55,233 bases of DNA from Parcubacteria bacterium C7867-006 (GCA_001189155.1 LFCP01000003.1:1-55233); one strand, 5' to 3'. Counted from the stretch's first letter, positions 7,567 through 16,106 are shown. Numbers and translations: made by a program. The notes: a model not told the origin generated them from the letters alone.

Positions 7567-8529
7567 ATGTTAAAGTACGTCTCGGTATTTTTGGTTGGAA
7601 TTACTGTCGGCGCTTTGTCTGTGTATTTTTATAATCACAAAAATACAACAGTGCTTTCTGATATTTATCCTATACGTTCAAAATCATCAAATTATACTTT
7701 TATAAATCCACTACTCGCTTACAACACACCGGTTTCTGAAGTAGGGAGGTATCATGAACTCGAGGATAAGATAACTGGAGAAATATCAAAAATGAAATCA
7801 GATGGAAAAGTTGATGATGTTTCTGTTTATTTTAGAAATCTAAATACAGGACAATGGGTTGGTATTAATGAAGATAAAGAGTTTAATCCAGCAAGTCTCT
7901 ATAAGTTGCCAATTATGGTTGCTTATTATAAAGAAGCTGAAACTAATCCCGGAGTTTTAACTTTAAAAGTTGAATATAAACCAAGTGACGGAGTTCCCCA
8001 AGATGCAACTCCTGTTAAATATACTTTTGGCAATCTTTATACAGTTGATGAGCTAATAAACGATATGATAATAAACTCCGACAATGTGGCGTTTAATATG
8101 TTGCTTAGAGGTGTTGATAGAAATGGATTGAAAAATGTTTTTGATGATCTTGGTATTAGTTATCCTAACGATGTGGCATACATTTCTCCAAAAGATTACG
8201 CAATGTTTTTCAGGGTTCTTTATAATTCAACTTATTTAAATAGAGAAATGTCAGAAAGAGCATTAAAATTATTGAGCCAGACATCATTTAAGTCAGGACT
8301 AGCCTCTTCTTTGCCTGATACGGTATTTATTTCTCATAAATTCGGTATAAGAACTTTAAACGAAGGAAAACCCGGTCAGTTTTCAGAACTTCATGATTGT
8401 GGAATAGTTTATAAAAAAGATAATCATTATCTTATATGTATTTTTACTAAAGGTAAGCCTGATGTTTCTCCTGCATTTCTTGCTGAAGCTATAGAGGATA
8501 TATCAAAGATAATTTATGCGAATCAATAG
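7567..8529 (+). CDS. class A beta-lactamase-like serine hydrolase
   Basis: 320 residues with an N-terminal signal anchor (about 5-22) and a serine beta-lactamase/transpeptidase fold. Visible motifs are the catalytic SxxK (ASLYK, S110/K113), SDN (S170-N172) and, in place of KTG, HKFG (256-259). A Glu166-type deacylation residue is not obvious. It could be a true beta-lactamase or a wall-modifying DD-peptidase-like enzyme; the missing residue favours the second. TATAAT with an upstream TG ends 6 nt before the ATG (leaderless). It is monocistronic. Confidence 0.82.
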   Translation: MLKYVSVFLVGITVGALSVYFYNHKNTTVLSDIYPIRSKSSNYTFINPLLAYNTPVSEVGRYHELEDKITGEISKMKSDGKVDDVSVYFRNLNTGQWVGINEDKEFNPASLYKLPIMVAYYKEAETNPGVLTLKVEYKPSDGVPQDATPVKYTFGNLYTVDELINDMIINSDNVAFNMLLRGVDRNGLKNVFDDLGISYPNDVAYISPKDYAMFFRVLYNSTYLNREMSERALKLLSQTSFKSGLASSLPDTVFISHKFGIRTLNEGKPGQFSELHDCGIVYKKDNHYLICIFTKGKPDVSPAFLAEAIEDISKIIYANQ

Positions 8530-8625
8530 GTAAAAAGAATGCAAAAAACTATTTCGGGCTTTTTCGGCTCCGGACTGTAGAGGTTATTAGCTAAAGTATT
8601 TTCTTTGTGCCTAAAATCGAAGAAG

Positions 8626-9030
8626 CTAGCTATTCAAATAAGTAATCGTCAACTGAACACAAGTTGCAAACATTCCCCACAGAAGATAAGGGATGTTAGT
8701 GTAGACGACCCAACGGAGCTCAGGCGCACTGTGCCAAACTGCATAGAGTGCCCACACTAGCGTGCCGACGACTAGCAAGATGTCTATTGATGCAAAAAAA
8801 TTATTTACCAAGCGGAATTGTATGAATGGGAAAGCAAAGTTGAAAAGTAGATTTAGAGCAAAAGGTGGGGCCACAATCCATGGAATTTGCTTGGTGAATG
8901 CTTTATAAAATACTGTTCCGAAAGAAACGGCAATAATCGCATACAGAACCACCCACACCGACCCAATGAGCCAGCTCGGTGGTGCCCATGACGGTTTTGT
9001 TAATTGTGCATATTGGGTTTGTTCATTCAT
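8626..9030 (-). CDS. tspO: TspO/MBR family membrane protein
   Basis: 134 residues, five transmembrane helices, rich in Trp and Pro. It carries TspO hallmarks: KPSWAPPSWLIGSVWVVLYA near the N-terminus, ALNLLFNFAFPFIQF (the N..W..F-type motif with changes) and LWGMFATCVQLTITYLN at the end. TspO proteins bind porphyrins and other small hydrophobic molecules. Base composition is higher in GC than most neighbours, so transfer is possible, yet it uses the local leaderless style: TAGAAT ends 6 nt before ATG. Confidence 0.88.
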   Translation of the reverse strand: MNEQTQYAQLTKPSWAPPSWLIGSVWVVLYAIIAVSFGTVFYKAFTKQIPWIVAPPFALNLLFNFAFPFIQFRLVNNFFASIDILLVVGTLVWALYAVWHSAPELRWVVYTNIPYLLWGMFATCVQLTITYLNS

Positions 9031-9150
9031 AAACTCATTCTATCATTTTTATTTTAAAATTTCTTTTTTGTTTACTCTGTTAAAATTATGTCATTACATA
9101 AAAGCTTCGATTTATTCTATGAATAAAGAGAAACACCTTCGAGATTTTTC

Positions 9151-9177
9151 CTGCTCCGCGGGTAGGGGTATCGATCC
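9151..9177 (-). pseudogene. broken copy of the 3' part of tRNA-Asn
   Basis: The stretch repeats the acceptor and T-arm end of the intact tRNA-Asn 165 bp away: TGCTCCGCGGGTAGGG is identical in both, preceded by TTTTC in both and followed by diverged T-loop sequence (GTATCGATCC versus ATCGAACC). No complete cloverleaf can be formed. Confidence 0.7.
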
Positions 9178-9227
9178 TTACAGGATCTGTACACCTTTTC
9201 TATTTTTTTGCTTTGCGTGCTCGCAAA

Positions 9228-9290
9228 AAATTATCAAAGGTTTTCGATCCCTAACGTAAAAGTGTCCCACACTTTTACTCCTGCAACGCA
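9228..9290. repeat. nested inverted repeat beside tRNA-Asn
   Basis: A perfect 10-bp inverted repeat with a 3-nt loop (GTAAAAGTGT 9256-9265, ACACTTTTAC 9269-9278) sits inside an outer TTTGCGT/ACGCAAA pair. The architecture resembles the nested palindromes elsewhere in the window, but the CACC/GGCTC spacers are absent, so membership is doubtful. Confidence 0.5.
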
Positions 9291-9310
9291 AAAACCCCTT
9301 TCGGGGTTTT
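9291..9310 (-). terminator. terminator for tRNA-Asn
   Basis: AAAACCCC / GGGGTTTT with a 4-nt loop immediately after the 3' end of the minus-strand tRNA, followed by a T on the minus strand. It would end the tRNA transcript. Confidence 0.75.
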
Positions 9311-9314
9311 CTTG

Positions 9315-9386
9315 CTCCGCGGGTAGGGATCGAACCTACGACCAGCCGCTTAACAGGCGGCTGCTCTACCACTGAGCTACCGCGGA
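9315..9386 (-). tRNA. tRNA-Asn (anticodon GTT)
   Basis: On the minus strand, TCCGCGG (5' acceptor) pairs with CCGCGGA, with G as discriminator. The D arm is GCTC...GAGC and the anticodon arm GCCGC-CTGTTAA-GCGGC, with anticodon GTT. The T arm is GTAGG-TTCGATC-CCTAC. It is 72 nt, and CCA is not encoded. It is flanked by partial copies of itself. Confidence 0.97.
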
Positions 9387-9450
9387 ATGTTGTAAAACAT
9401 TTTTTGATTACCATTTTTTATGATAACCAAAATTTGTTTTGCAAAAATGT

Positions 9451-9575
9451 TGTAGCTCAGTGGGACCACTGGTCACTAGTCAAAATCTGTTGATTTTGCT
9501 AGCGACCCCAGCTCGCGCCGTCGCGCTACGCTCTTGCGCACGGGTCCCAAACCCATGCTCACTACCGCGGAATGT
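9451..9575. pseudogene. tRNA-like remnants and hairpin downstream of tRNA-Asn
   Basis: TGTAGCTCAGTGGG at 9451 (plus) repeats the 5'/D-arm part of tRNA-Asn in opposite orientation, and CTACCGCGGAATGT at 9562-9575 repeats its 5' acceptor end in the same orientation as the intact gene. Between them lies a long imperfect hairpin at 9471-9507 (GGTC, CTAG, CAAAATC, loop TGTT, and their complements). No functional tRNA can be folded. Confidence 0.6.
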
Positions 9576-9679
9576 GTTTATTCCTCCATAATTTGTGGCG
9601 GAATATAAAGATAATAGCAAAAATTTGAAAGAATGCAATTAGCTTGTTGGCTAAAATATAGGGTGTATAATATATGTAT

Positions 9680-10057
9680 ATGAACATCAAAATACGATCA
9701 ATTAATTTTGAGATTACACCAGCAATAGACGATTATATTTCAAAGAAGATATCTTCTTTGGAGAAGTTTTTAGAAAGAAAAGATGGAGAAGTTATCTGTG
9801 AAGTAGAGATAGGTAGAACAACTAAACATCATAACTCAGGTGATATTTTCAAAGCAGAAATAAATCTAACTCAACCTGGTTCAAAACAGGTTTATGCTGT
9901 AGCAGAGGAGGTGGATTTATATTCTGCAATTGATGTTGTTAGAGATGAGGCAGAGAGAGCTATAGTTTCTAGAAAAACAAAAAATAGCACTTTGTTTAGA
10001 CGAGGAGCTGCTCAAGTAAAAAATCTAATAAAAAGGATTAATTTTAGAAGAAATTAA
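9680..10057 (+). CDS. hpf: ribosome hibernation-promoting factor (short HPF/RaiA type)
   Basis: 125 residues in the HPF/S30AE fold: MNIKIRSINFEITPAIDDYI, the helix KKISSLEKFL, VEIGRTTKHHNSGDIFKAEI and the second helix DLYSAIDVVRDEAERAI. HPF binds the 30S decoding region and silences ribosomes during starvation. The C-terminal dimerisation domain of long HPF is missing; the tail is only a short basic stretch. Two in-frame ATGs exist (9674 and 9680); the second is chosen because TATAAT ends 8 nt before it. The last 4 nt overlap fmt on the opposite strand. Confidence 0.92.
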   Translation: MNIKIRSINFEITPAIDDYISKKISSLEKFLERKDGEVICEVEIGRTTKHHNSGDIFKAEINLTQPGSKQVYAVAEEVDLYSAIDVVRDEAERAIVSRKTKNSTLFRRGAAQVKNLIKRINFRRN

Positions 10058-10917
10058 TTTTTTCCTCTCAGATAGTCTTTGTAGTTCATCTCTTTTTTGC
10101 CCTCTGGAATAATTCTGTCTAAAACAAGTTCATCATTTTCTATATGTGCTTTTTTAACTATTATTCTTATTTGTTTATCTTTGTTTGAATCAAAAAAGTA
10201 AGCTCCAGGCCATACATTAAAAGCCCTAATTTTTCTTAGGTTTAATTCAGTTTTTTCGTTAAGATCAAGTTCGGCATCTTTTTTTTCTATTTTTTTACAA
10301 AATGTTGCTTTATCGTGGTTCTGCTCTTTTTCAATGATTTTTCCATTTACCCATTCTGGGATTATTTTTGCTAACATTTTACCTCCAGTTTTTGCACATA
10401 TTTTTTCCAGTTCATCAGAGTAGGGAGGCCACTCGGTATTTATTTTTTCTTGCGCTAGTATTGGTCCGTGGTCCATTTCAGCATCTAACCTCATAATACT
10501 TACTCCAGTTTCGCTTTCAGTTAAAATCGCGCTTTGGATAGGAGATGGTCCTCTTAGTTTTGGTAGAAGTGAAGGATGAACATTTAGTGTTTTATATTTT
10601 GGAATGTCTAGAATGTTTTGTGGGATGATTTTTCCATATGAGGCAACAATAAAAAAATCATAGTCTTTTTCTGAGCTGGTTGCTATTGTTTTTAGACTCT
10701 CCTCGTTTCGAAGAGTTTTTAGTTGGAGGTATTTAATTTTTTCTTTTTCTGCCCAAAGTTTTGCTTCTGGTGGGGTTATAACCAGCTTTCTGCCTTTTGG
10801 TTTATCTTCTGTTGTCACAATAAGGCTTGGAACTAATCCATTATTTTTTAACTCATCAAGAACTGTTACAGAAAATTCGTCTGTTCCAAAGAAAGCCCAA
10901 TTAAAATTATTTTTCAT
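10054..10917 (-). CDS. fmt: methionyl-tRNA formyltransferase
   Basis: 287 residues. The N-terminal formyltransferase domain has FGTDEFSVTVLDEL, the catalytic-core NVHPSLLPKLRGPSPIQSAI and GVSIMRLDAEMDHGPILAQE, followed by a short C-terminal domain. It formylates Met-tRNA for initiation. The start overlaps the end of def by 11 nt, giving the classic def-fmt pair with def first. The C-terminal tRNA-binding domain is shorter than in E. coli. Confidence 0.95.
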   Translation of the reverse strand: MKNNFNWAFFGTDEFSVTVLDELKNNGLVPSLIVTTEDKPKGRKLVITPPEAKLWAEKEKIKYLQLKTLRNEESLKTIATSSEKDYDFFIVASYGKIIPQNILDIPKYKTLNVHPSLLPKLRGPSPIQSAILTESETGVSIMRLDAEMDHGPILAQEKINTEWPPYSDELEKICAKTGGKMLAKIIPEWVNGKIIEKEQNHDKATFCKKIEKKDAELDLNEKTELNLRKIRAFNVWPGAYFFDSNKDKQIRIIVKKAHIENDELVLDRIIPEGKKEMNYKDYLRGKN

Positions 10918-11470
10918 TATTTTTTGTTTGTTTTACTCTTGCTGGAGGTATTTCTTCTAGATCGGTAGCTTTGTCTATAAATAGAACTCCATCTAGATGG
11001 TCTGTTTCGTGTTGAAATATCTGTGCTAGAAGTCCAGTTCCTCCTCTTTCAAATTTCTTACCATATTCATCATAAGCTTCAATTTTAACTTTTGTTGCTC
11101 TGTTTACTTTTCCGTATAGGTATCTGACTGAAAGACATCCTTCCTCAACCATTTTTCTTTCTTTTGATATTTTTTTGATTACAGGGTTTATAAAAACTAA
11201 ATCTTTATCATCATATACAGCTGACTCGTTTGCTATTTTACCAATTTTTTCTTCTCGCATTATGGATTCTACTTTTTTTGATACAACAAATATTCTTAGG
11301 GCATATCCTATTTGAGGTGCTGCAATAGCAACTCCATCATCCTGAGAGTCTAGAGCCTCTTTCATCTCTTTTAAAATATTTTGTATTTTTGGAGATTCTA
11401 TGTCGCCAAGGGGGACATTTTCCGCTATTTTACGGAGAACCGGTTCATCTCTTTGCAGTATCTTTTTCAT
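10907..11470 (-). CDS. def: peptide deformylase
   Basis: 187 residues with the three deformylase motifs: GVAIAAPQIG (motif 1), EEGCLSV (motif 2, metal-binding Cys) and QHETDHLDG (motif 3, HExxH). It removes the formyl group from nascent proteins. Relative to E. coli Def there is an insertion between motifs 1 and 2 (about residues 70-95). It lies upstream of fmt in the same operon, about 30 nt after priA. Confidence 0.96.
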   Translation of the reverse strand: MKKILQRDEPVLRKIAENVPLGDIESPKIQNILKEMKEALDSQDDGVAIAAPQIGYALRIFVVSKKVESIMREEKIGKIANESAVYDDKDLVFINPVIKKISKERKMVEEGCLSVRYLYGKVNRATKVKIEAYDEYGKKFERGGTGLLAQIFQHETDHLDGVLFIDKATDLEEIPPARVKQTKNNEK

Positions 11471-11499
11471 ATGTTGTAATACAAAAATACCATAAAGAG

Positions 11500-13401
11500 C
11501 TACAAAAGTGTAGCTGGATCAATGCGTACCGTACAATGTGGTTGTATAATCCTCAGTTTCTGTAGTAGTTCGTCGTTTGGCCATTTTCCTTTTTGTAGTG
11601 ATATTAGTCCGTGGATAGAATATTTTTTTTGACTTCCTGGGTTAAAAGCCTCAAAAGATTGGAGTTCAAAAGGCTTCATAAATTCAACAATTTCTTCCAT
11701 TTCTTTTTTAACAGTATTTTTTTCACCTTCGATAGTGACTTTTATATATGTTGTAAATGGCGGGTATCCTATGGATTTTCTGTCTTCTATCTCGTCTCTA
11801 TAGAAATCCATTAAATTCCCCCTAAGAGCATAATCAAATATTTTTGTTTTTTCTTGTCTAGTTTGAATTATAAAGTTTTTTTCGGAGATGGCTCTCAACG
11901 CCAGAAGAATATGAAATATTTTTTCATTTATTTGGAAATCTGGGATGGAAAAATATGAATCCAGAGAAACAACAGCAGAGTTTTCGATTTTTTGATTTAA
12001 GTAAGTTAAAGCCATTTCAGTTCCTATCATTATGCTTCCTGGGGTTTCATAAAACAGGTCTCTGATTTTAACTGCCTGTTTGTGAGTCGAGATGTGGTCT
12101 TTGTCCATTATAAATATTTTTATATTAGGGAACATTGTGGAAATTTCTTGTGCCACTCTGTCTATACCTATTCCAAGTGGATTTAATCTCCACCCACCAC
12201 AGTTAATACATAACTTCTGAGCATCATCTCTTTCTCCACAGTGATTACAAACAAACAGATTTCTACTTTCCCCTTTTGTATTTTTTCTTGCGTACAGAAC
12301 TGTTGGAGCTCCGCAGTTTTTACAAACCACTACAGTTCCACAGTCTGTACATACAGTAATAGGGTATAGACCTTTTCTTGCACAAAAAAGAAATGAGTTT
12401 TCATTGTTCTCGAATGTATTTTTTATAAGCTCTTTGAGTCTGTCACTGAGTATAGAAAATTCTTTTTTCTTCATATCAGCAGGAACTCTCATACTAGCCA
12501 GCTCACAGTTAGCTGTGGTTAGCGATCTAAATTTTAGGGGAGCAAGTTCAGCATATTTTCCTTTCTTTTCTTCCCATAATGTTTCAATGCGTAATAATAC
12601 ATCTCCCAGAACAAGTCTGATACCTAACTCCTTTGCTAGGGCTTCTGCAACATCGCGGATATCTAGATATGGCCTAGTCTGCATTTTATAAGCTCTAGAA
12701 CTTTCTTTCTCTATTATTATGGTTCCCAAATCTTTTCTGGGTAGTGAGAGAAATGAGCCTGTAGCTATTATCAACACAGGGTGGTCTTCTTTTACGATTT
12801 TTTCCCAAAAAGAAACCAACTCTTTTTTTGCTATACCAGAGTGGAGAATGTAGGTGTATTTTTCTATACCCTTTTCCAAACTAATTTTTGCATTAAGTAG
12901 ATCTTCTGTTGTTGGTAAACAAAAAAATACACTTCTGCTTTTTGCAAACTCTTCTCTTATCAGGCTTTTGTATGTGGCGTATCTTTCTTCATCATTGGAT
13001 TGGAGTAGCCCAGTTTCATAGAATGAATTTTTTAATTCAGTTTTATTTTCGATAGTTAGTTTGGAGCTATTTTCTAAAATATTTGTTGGTATTAGTGCAG
13101 ATAAAACACTTCCAACACTACCAGCGTTATAGTCGGCGATTTTTTGGCAGGCTTTTATAAATTCGTCCGAAAGAAAAGAGACAGTTTCAATAGCGTCTAT
13201 TTTTTTGATGCTATAAGAAAGTGATTTTAATTCGGATTTTATTTCTTGGGCAACTCTATTTCCTGTTACTAGACCGTATATAGTTTTCTTCCTTAACGGG
13301 ATTGAAACAATAGACCCTATGGGTACTTCTGATTTTGTGAAGTATGTCAGGCTATCTTTAGGCATACCTCTTCCGATTGGTATTACAGTAAGTATGTTCA
13401 T
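11500..13401 (-). CDS. priA: PriA-like primosomal protein with lost ATPase motifs
   Basis: 633 residues, collinear with PriA: an N-terminal DNA-binding domain (VIPIGRGMPKDSLTYF), a helicase-like middle, two cysteine pairs each side of a zinc-binding region (CTDCGTVVVCKNC; CNHCG...CINCGG) and the C-terminal domain (IGYPPFTTYIKVTIEG). The Walker A motif of PriA (GxTGSGKT) is absent (FFCLPTTEDLLN instead), and the DEEH box is replaced by EKES. It is probably a non-helicase loader or structural relic. The ATG at 13401 is preferred over 13428 because TATAAT ends 7 nt before it. Confidence 0.85.
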   Translation of the reverse strand: MNILTVIPIGRGMPKDSLTYFTKSEVPIGSIVSIPLRKKTIYGLVTGNRVAQEIKSELKSLSYSIKKIDAIETVSFLSDEFIKACQKIADYNAGSVGSVLSALIPTNILENSSKLTIENKTELKNSFYETGLLQSNDEERYATYKSLIREEFAKSRSVFFCLPTTEDLLNAKISLEKGIEKYTYILHSGIAKKELVSFWEKIVKEDHPVLIIATGSFLSLPRKDLGTIIIEKESSRAYKMQTRPYLDIRDVAEALAKELGIRLVLGDVLLRIETLWEEKKGKYAELAPLKFRSLTTANCELASMRVPADMKKKEFSILSDRLKELIKNTFENNENSFLFCARKGLYPITVCTDCGTVVVCKNCGAPTVLYARKNTKGESRNLFVCNHCGERDDAQKLCINCGGWRLNPLGIGIDRVAQEISTMFPNIKIFIMDKDHISTHKQAVKIRDLFYETPGSIMIGTEMALTYLNQKIENSAVVSLDSYFSIPDFQINEKIFHILLALRAISEKNFIIQTRQEKTKIFDYALRGNLMDFYRDEIEDRKSIGYPPFTTYIKVTIEGEKNTVKKEMEEIVEFMKPFELQSFEAFNPGSQKKYSIHGLISLQKGKWPNDELLQKLRIIQPHCTVRIDPATLL

Positions 13402-13418
13402 AGGGCTCATTATAACAG

Positions 13419-13445
13419 AAACCCCCAACGTAGCATCGGGAGTTT
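13419..13445 (-). terminator. possible terminator between the PEGA gene and priA
   Basis: AAACCCCC pairs with GGGAGTTT (8 bp with one G-U). It lies downstream of the PEGA gene and immediately upstream of the priA -10 box. The T-run is poor, so this is a weak call. Confidence 0.4.
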
Positions 13446-13469
13446 TATAGGAGGTTTTTGTACCAAAAA

Positions 13470-14234
13470 CTATATTATTACCTGCATTAATACATCACCG
13501 TCTAGAACGTATATAAAGTTTGGGTCTGTTTTTATAAAGTTTGGACTAGTTCCTCTATATATAGGCATAAAGTTTTGTGCACTACTAGTGTCTGTTTCTA
13601 TAACAAAAATACTATTTGTTGTTGAAAATATAACAGCGTCATTTCTGTCTTTGTAGAAGGAAACATTTTTTACAACAGTATCTGGTTGGATTACTTTTGT
13701 TACAACTTCATTATTTTTTACATATATTGCATTATCATCTACCCATAGTGTTACAGTTTTATCTGTGGATGAAATAGGATTATCTTTTTTAGGAATTATA
13801 TTTCTTATTATATTACTTCTGATCTGCCAGTATTCAGGGTCTTTTTGTGTGATGATTTGTCCTGATGCATTTTGTGAAACAAAAATAGGTGAGACTGTTA
13901 TATTTCCATTTGATGGAACAACAAAACTTTTTGTCCAAGGAAAATATCCATCTCTGGCTACAATAACAGAATGGGTTTTTGGTGAAAGAGAAATTTTAAT
14001 TTGCTCATTATCTTTTGAAGTTTCAATTTTTTGTGAGTTGTCTATGAAAACAGAAGTAAGAGGCATCGGTATTGTCATATTTAAATGACCTATTTTCCCA
14101 ACAGTAAGATTGTCTTTAAATCTATAGCCCAGATGGTATGCAAAAAACACACTAAAAAAAATTATTATGGCCAGAGTTGTCCAAATATAGACCATTATTT
14201 TTTTAGTTTTTGATTCTTTTGCAATATCTTCCAT
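13470..14234 (-). CDS. membrane-anchored PEGA-domain protein
   Basis: 254 residues. A cytoplasmic N-terminus and one transmembrane helix (about 13-35) precede a PEGA-like domain: a beta-rich segment with SVFIDNSQKI and SLSPKTHSVIVARDGYFPWTK, where the G-Y/F-P/W ending is typical. The C-terminal half resembles beta-propeller-like repeats (VTLWVDDNAIYVKNNEVV, NAIFS-type strands). PEGA domains often sit on S-layer or envelope proteins; function here unknown. TATAAT ends 7 nt before the ATG. Divergent to mreB with only 29 bp between starts. Confidence 0.7.
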   Translation of the reverse strand: MEDIAKESKTKKIMVYIWTTLAIIIFFSVFFAYHLGYRFKDNLTVGKIGHLNMTIPMPLTSVFIDNSQKIETSKDNEQIKISLSPKTHSVIVARDGYFPWTKSFVVPSNGNITVSPIFVSQNASGQIITQKDPEYWQIRSNIIRNIIPKKDNPISSTDKTVTLWVDDNAIYVKNNEVVTKVIQPDTVVKNVSFYKDRNDAVIFSTTNSIFVIETDTSSAQNFMPIYRGTSPNFIKTDPNFIYVLDGDVLMQVII

Positions 14235-14263
14235 ATCGGCTATTATAGTTGTACATTTAACTT
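14235..14263. promoter_or_regulatory. 29-bp divergent promoter, PEGA gene / mreB
   Basis: Two start codons face away with 29 bp between. The minus strand has TATAAT ending 7 nt before ATG, the plus strand TACATT ending 6 nt before ATG. The two -10 boxes nearly touch, so both transcripts must begin at or next to their ATGs. Confidence 0.65.
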
Positions 14264-15277
14264 ATGGCAATTTTTTCAAGAAAACTGGGGATTGATCTAG
14301 GAACAGCCAATATTTTGGTGTTTGTTCCTGGTCGTGGAATAGTTCTAAATGAACCATCTGTTGTGGCTGTTTCTGAGGAGGACAACAGGATTGTAGCTAT
14401 AGGTATTGAGGCCAAAGAGATGATAGGCAGAACTCCAGACAATATAATAGCTTATCGACCTATGAAAGACGGTGTAATAGCTGACTACAGAGTTACAGAG
14501 GCTATGTTGCGTTACTACATAGATAAGGCTCTTGGAAAATGGAATTTTATTAAACCAGAAGTTTTGGTTTCTGTTCCAGCCGGAGTTACTTCAACAGAAA
14601 GACGGGCTGTGATTGAGGCGGCAATAAGAGCCGGAGCAAAAAATGCTTATGTTGTTAAAGAACCTATTCTTGCTGCTATTGGTGCGGGTATTCCTATTCA
14701 TGAGGCGCTAGGACATATGATAGTTGATATTGGTGGAGGAACCACTGACGTGGCGGTGATTTCTCTTGGAGGTATTGTTGCCTCAACTTCTGTTAAATGT
14801 GCGGGAAATAAAATTGATTATGCTATAGCAGACTATATAAAGAAAACATTTAATCTAGGTATTGGAGATAAAACAGCAGAAGATATAAAAATAAAAGTTG
14901 GTTCTGCAATTCCATTAGACGAAGAACTTTCAATGATGATAAAGGGCCGTGATTTTGTTACGGGACTACCGAGAAGTGTTGAAATAAAAACAAACGAGAT
15001 AGTAAAAGCGATAAGTAAAGATTTGCGAGAAATGATAAAAGCCATAAAAGATGTTTTGCAGGAGACTCCACCAGAGCTTGCTTCAGATATTATTGATCAG
15101 GGAATTATAATGACGGGTGGTTCATCGCAGTTGAGAAACTTTCCAGAATTAGTTTTTAGAAGGACTGGTGTAAAGGCGGTTTTGGCAAAAGACGCACTCT
15201 ATTGTGTTGTGAAAGGGACGGGAATTGCATTGGAACATCTAGACATGTACAAAAAGTCTGTAATCTCAAAGAGATAG
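14264..15277 (+). CDS. mreB: MreB rod-shape actin homologue (first copy)
   Basis: 337 residues, full-length MreB. It shows phosphate 1 (GIDLGTANILVFVPGRG), the VVKEPILAAIGAG connector, phosphate 2 (MIVDIGGGTTDVAVISLGG) and the adenosine motif (GIIMTGGSSQLRNF). It polymerises under the membrane and guides elongation. It stands alone, upstream of one nested palindrome, while a second mreB at 19673 heads the mreBCD-mrdA operon. The proteins are clearly related but not near-identical, so this is an old duplication. No SD sequence; TACATT ends 6 nt before ATG. Confidence 0.95.
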   Translation: MAIFSRKLGIDLGTANILVFVPGRGIVLNEPSVVAVSEEDNRIVAIGIEAKEMIGRTPDNIIAYRPMKDGVIADYRVTEAMLRYYIDKALGKWNFIKPEVLVSVPAGVTSTERRAVIEAAIRAGAKNAYVVKEPILAAIGAGIPIHEALGHMIVDIGGGTTDVAVISLGGIVASTSVKCAGNKIDYAIADYIKKTFNLGIGDKTAEDIKIKVGSAIPLDEELSMMIKGRDFVTGLPRSVEIKTNEIVKAISKDLREMIKAIKDVLQETPPELASDIIDQGIIMTGGSSQLRNFPELVFRRTGVKAVLAKDALYCVVKGTGIALEHLDMYKKSVISKR

Positions 15278-15280
15278 GCC

Positions 15281-15391
15281 CTCAAATTTGGCGAACTCCT
15301 CGTTCCCAAATTAAAAATATTCGTCACCTTAGCATTAACTAAGGCTCCTCATCTTTTTAATTTCTCACGTCGGATTTCATCCAAATTTGAG
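15281..15391. repeat. nested palindrome element, copy C
   Basis: Three nested inverted repeats: outer CTCAAATTTGG/CCAAATTTGAG (15281-15291, 15381-15391), middle AAATTAAAAA/TTTTTAATTT, inner TTAG/CTAA with loop CATTAA. Left of the inner stem is GTCACC; right is GGCTCCTC. These spacers match copies A and B, but all stems differ in sequence. It sits 3 nt after the mreB stop. It could act as a two-way terminator or a structured RNA. Confidence 0.7.
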
Positions 15392-15437
15392 AGTCTTAAT
15401 TAGGTGGTCATTTTATAAAATTTGCTATAATCAAAGA

Positions 15438-16106
15438 ATGGATAATCTTATTAATTCATATAACAAATCAAAAAATCTTCATCACGCTTATTTTTTAGTT
15501 GGTGATAGTGATTCTCTTTTCAAAGAGCTGGTTTTGTTTTTGGAAAATTTTGTCGGGGTCCAAACTTCTGGTAACCCAGATTTTTGGATAGGAAAGTTTG
15601 ATAATCTAACCATAGACGACGCAAGATTCATAAGAGAGAGCTCTGAAAGAAAAGATTTTTCCGGAAATAAAAAAATTTTTGTAATACAAACTGACTTTAT
15701 AAGCCAAGAAGCTCAGAACTCACTCCTTAAAGTTTTTGAGGAACCAACCGAGGGGACTCATTTTTTTATCATTTCACCGCAGGATGTTATTTTACCAACA
15801 CTGCGTTCCAGAATGCAGGTTGTTTTATCGGAAAATTTAGCTTATCAAAAAAATCCAAGCATTCTTGGTTTGAGTTTAAAAGAACGTCTTTCTAAAGTTA
15901 AAGAAATAACAGATGGTATAAGTGATGAAGAAAATACAAAGCAGGATGCAATTTCACTTTTGAATCAAATAGAGCTGGAGTTATACAAAAAAGGTGTAGA
16001 AAAAAATATTATTGGACTAAAGATATGCGATTTAGCAAGGGCTTCTCTCTATGATAGAGGAGCTCTAATCAAAATGATATTAGAAAACGTAATGATTAAC
16101 ATTTAA
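15438..16106 (+). CDS. holB: DNA polymerase III delta prime-like subunit
   Basis: 222 residues. The clamp-loader AAA+ core is recognisable: HHAYFLVGD at the P-loop position, FVIQTDFISQEAQNSLLKVFEEPTEGTHFFIIS (Walker B/sensor 1 region of delta prime), and the SRM motif in place of SRC. The Walker A lysine motif is missing, as is usual in delta prime subunits that do not bind ATP. Compared with E. coli HolB it is about 110 residues shorter, mostly at the C-terminus. The ATG at 15438 follows TATAAT by 6 nt, so earlier in-frame starts were rejected. Confidence 0.82.
   Translation: MDNLINSYNKSKNLHHAYFLVGDSDSLFKELVLFLENFVGVQTSGNPDFWIGKFDNLTIDDARFIRESSERKDFSGNKKIFVIQTDFISQEAQNSLLKVFEEPTEGTHFFIISPQDVILPTLRSRMQVVLSENLAYQKNPSILGLSLKERLSKVKEITDGISDEENTKQDAISLLNQIELELYKKGVEKNIIGLKICDLARASLYDRGALIKMILENVMINI

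Noticed and set aside
9178-9414. 78-codon ORF across tRNA-Asn
   Set aside because: It is the tRNA gene itself read as protein (contains the T-arm translation VGSIPTRGA-like pattern), a well-known artefact.
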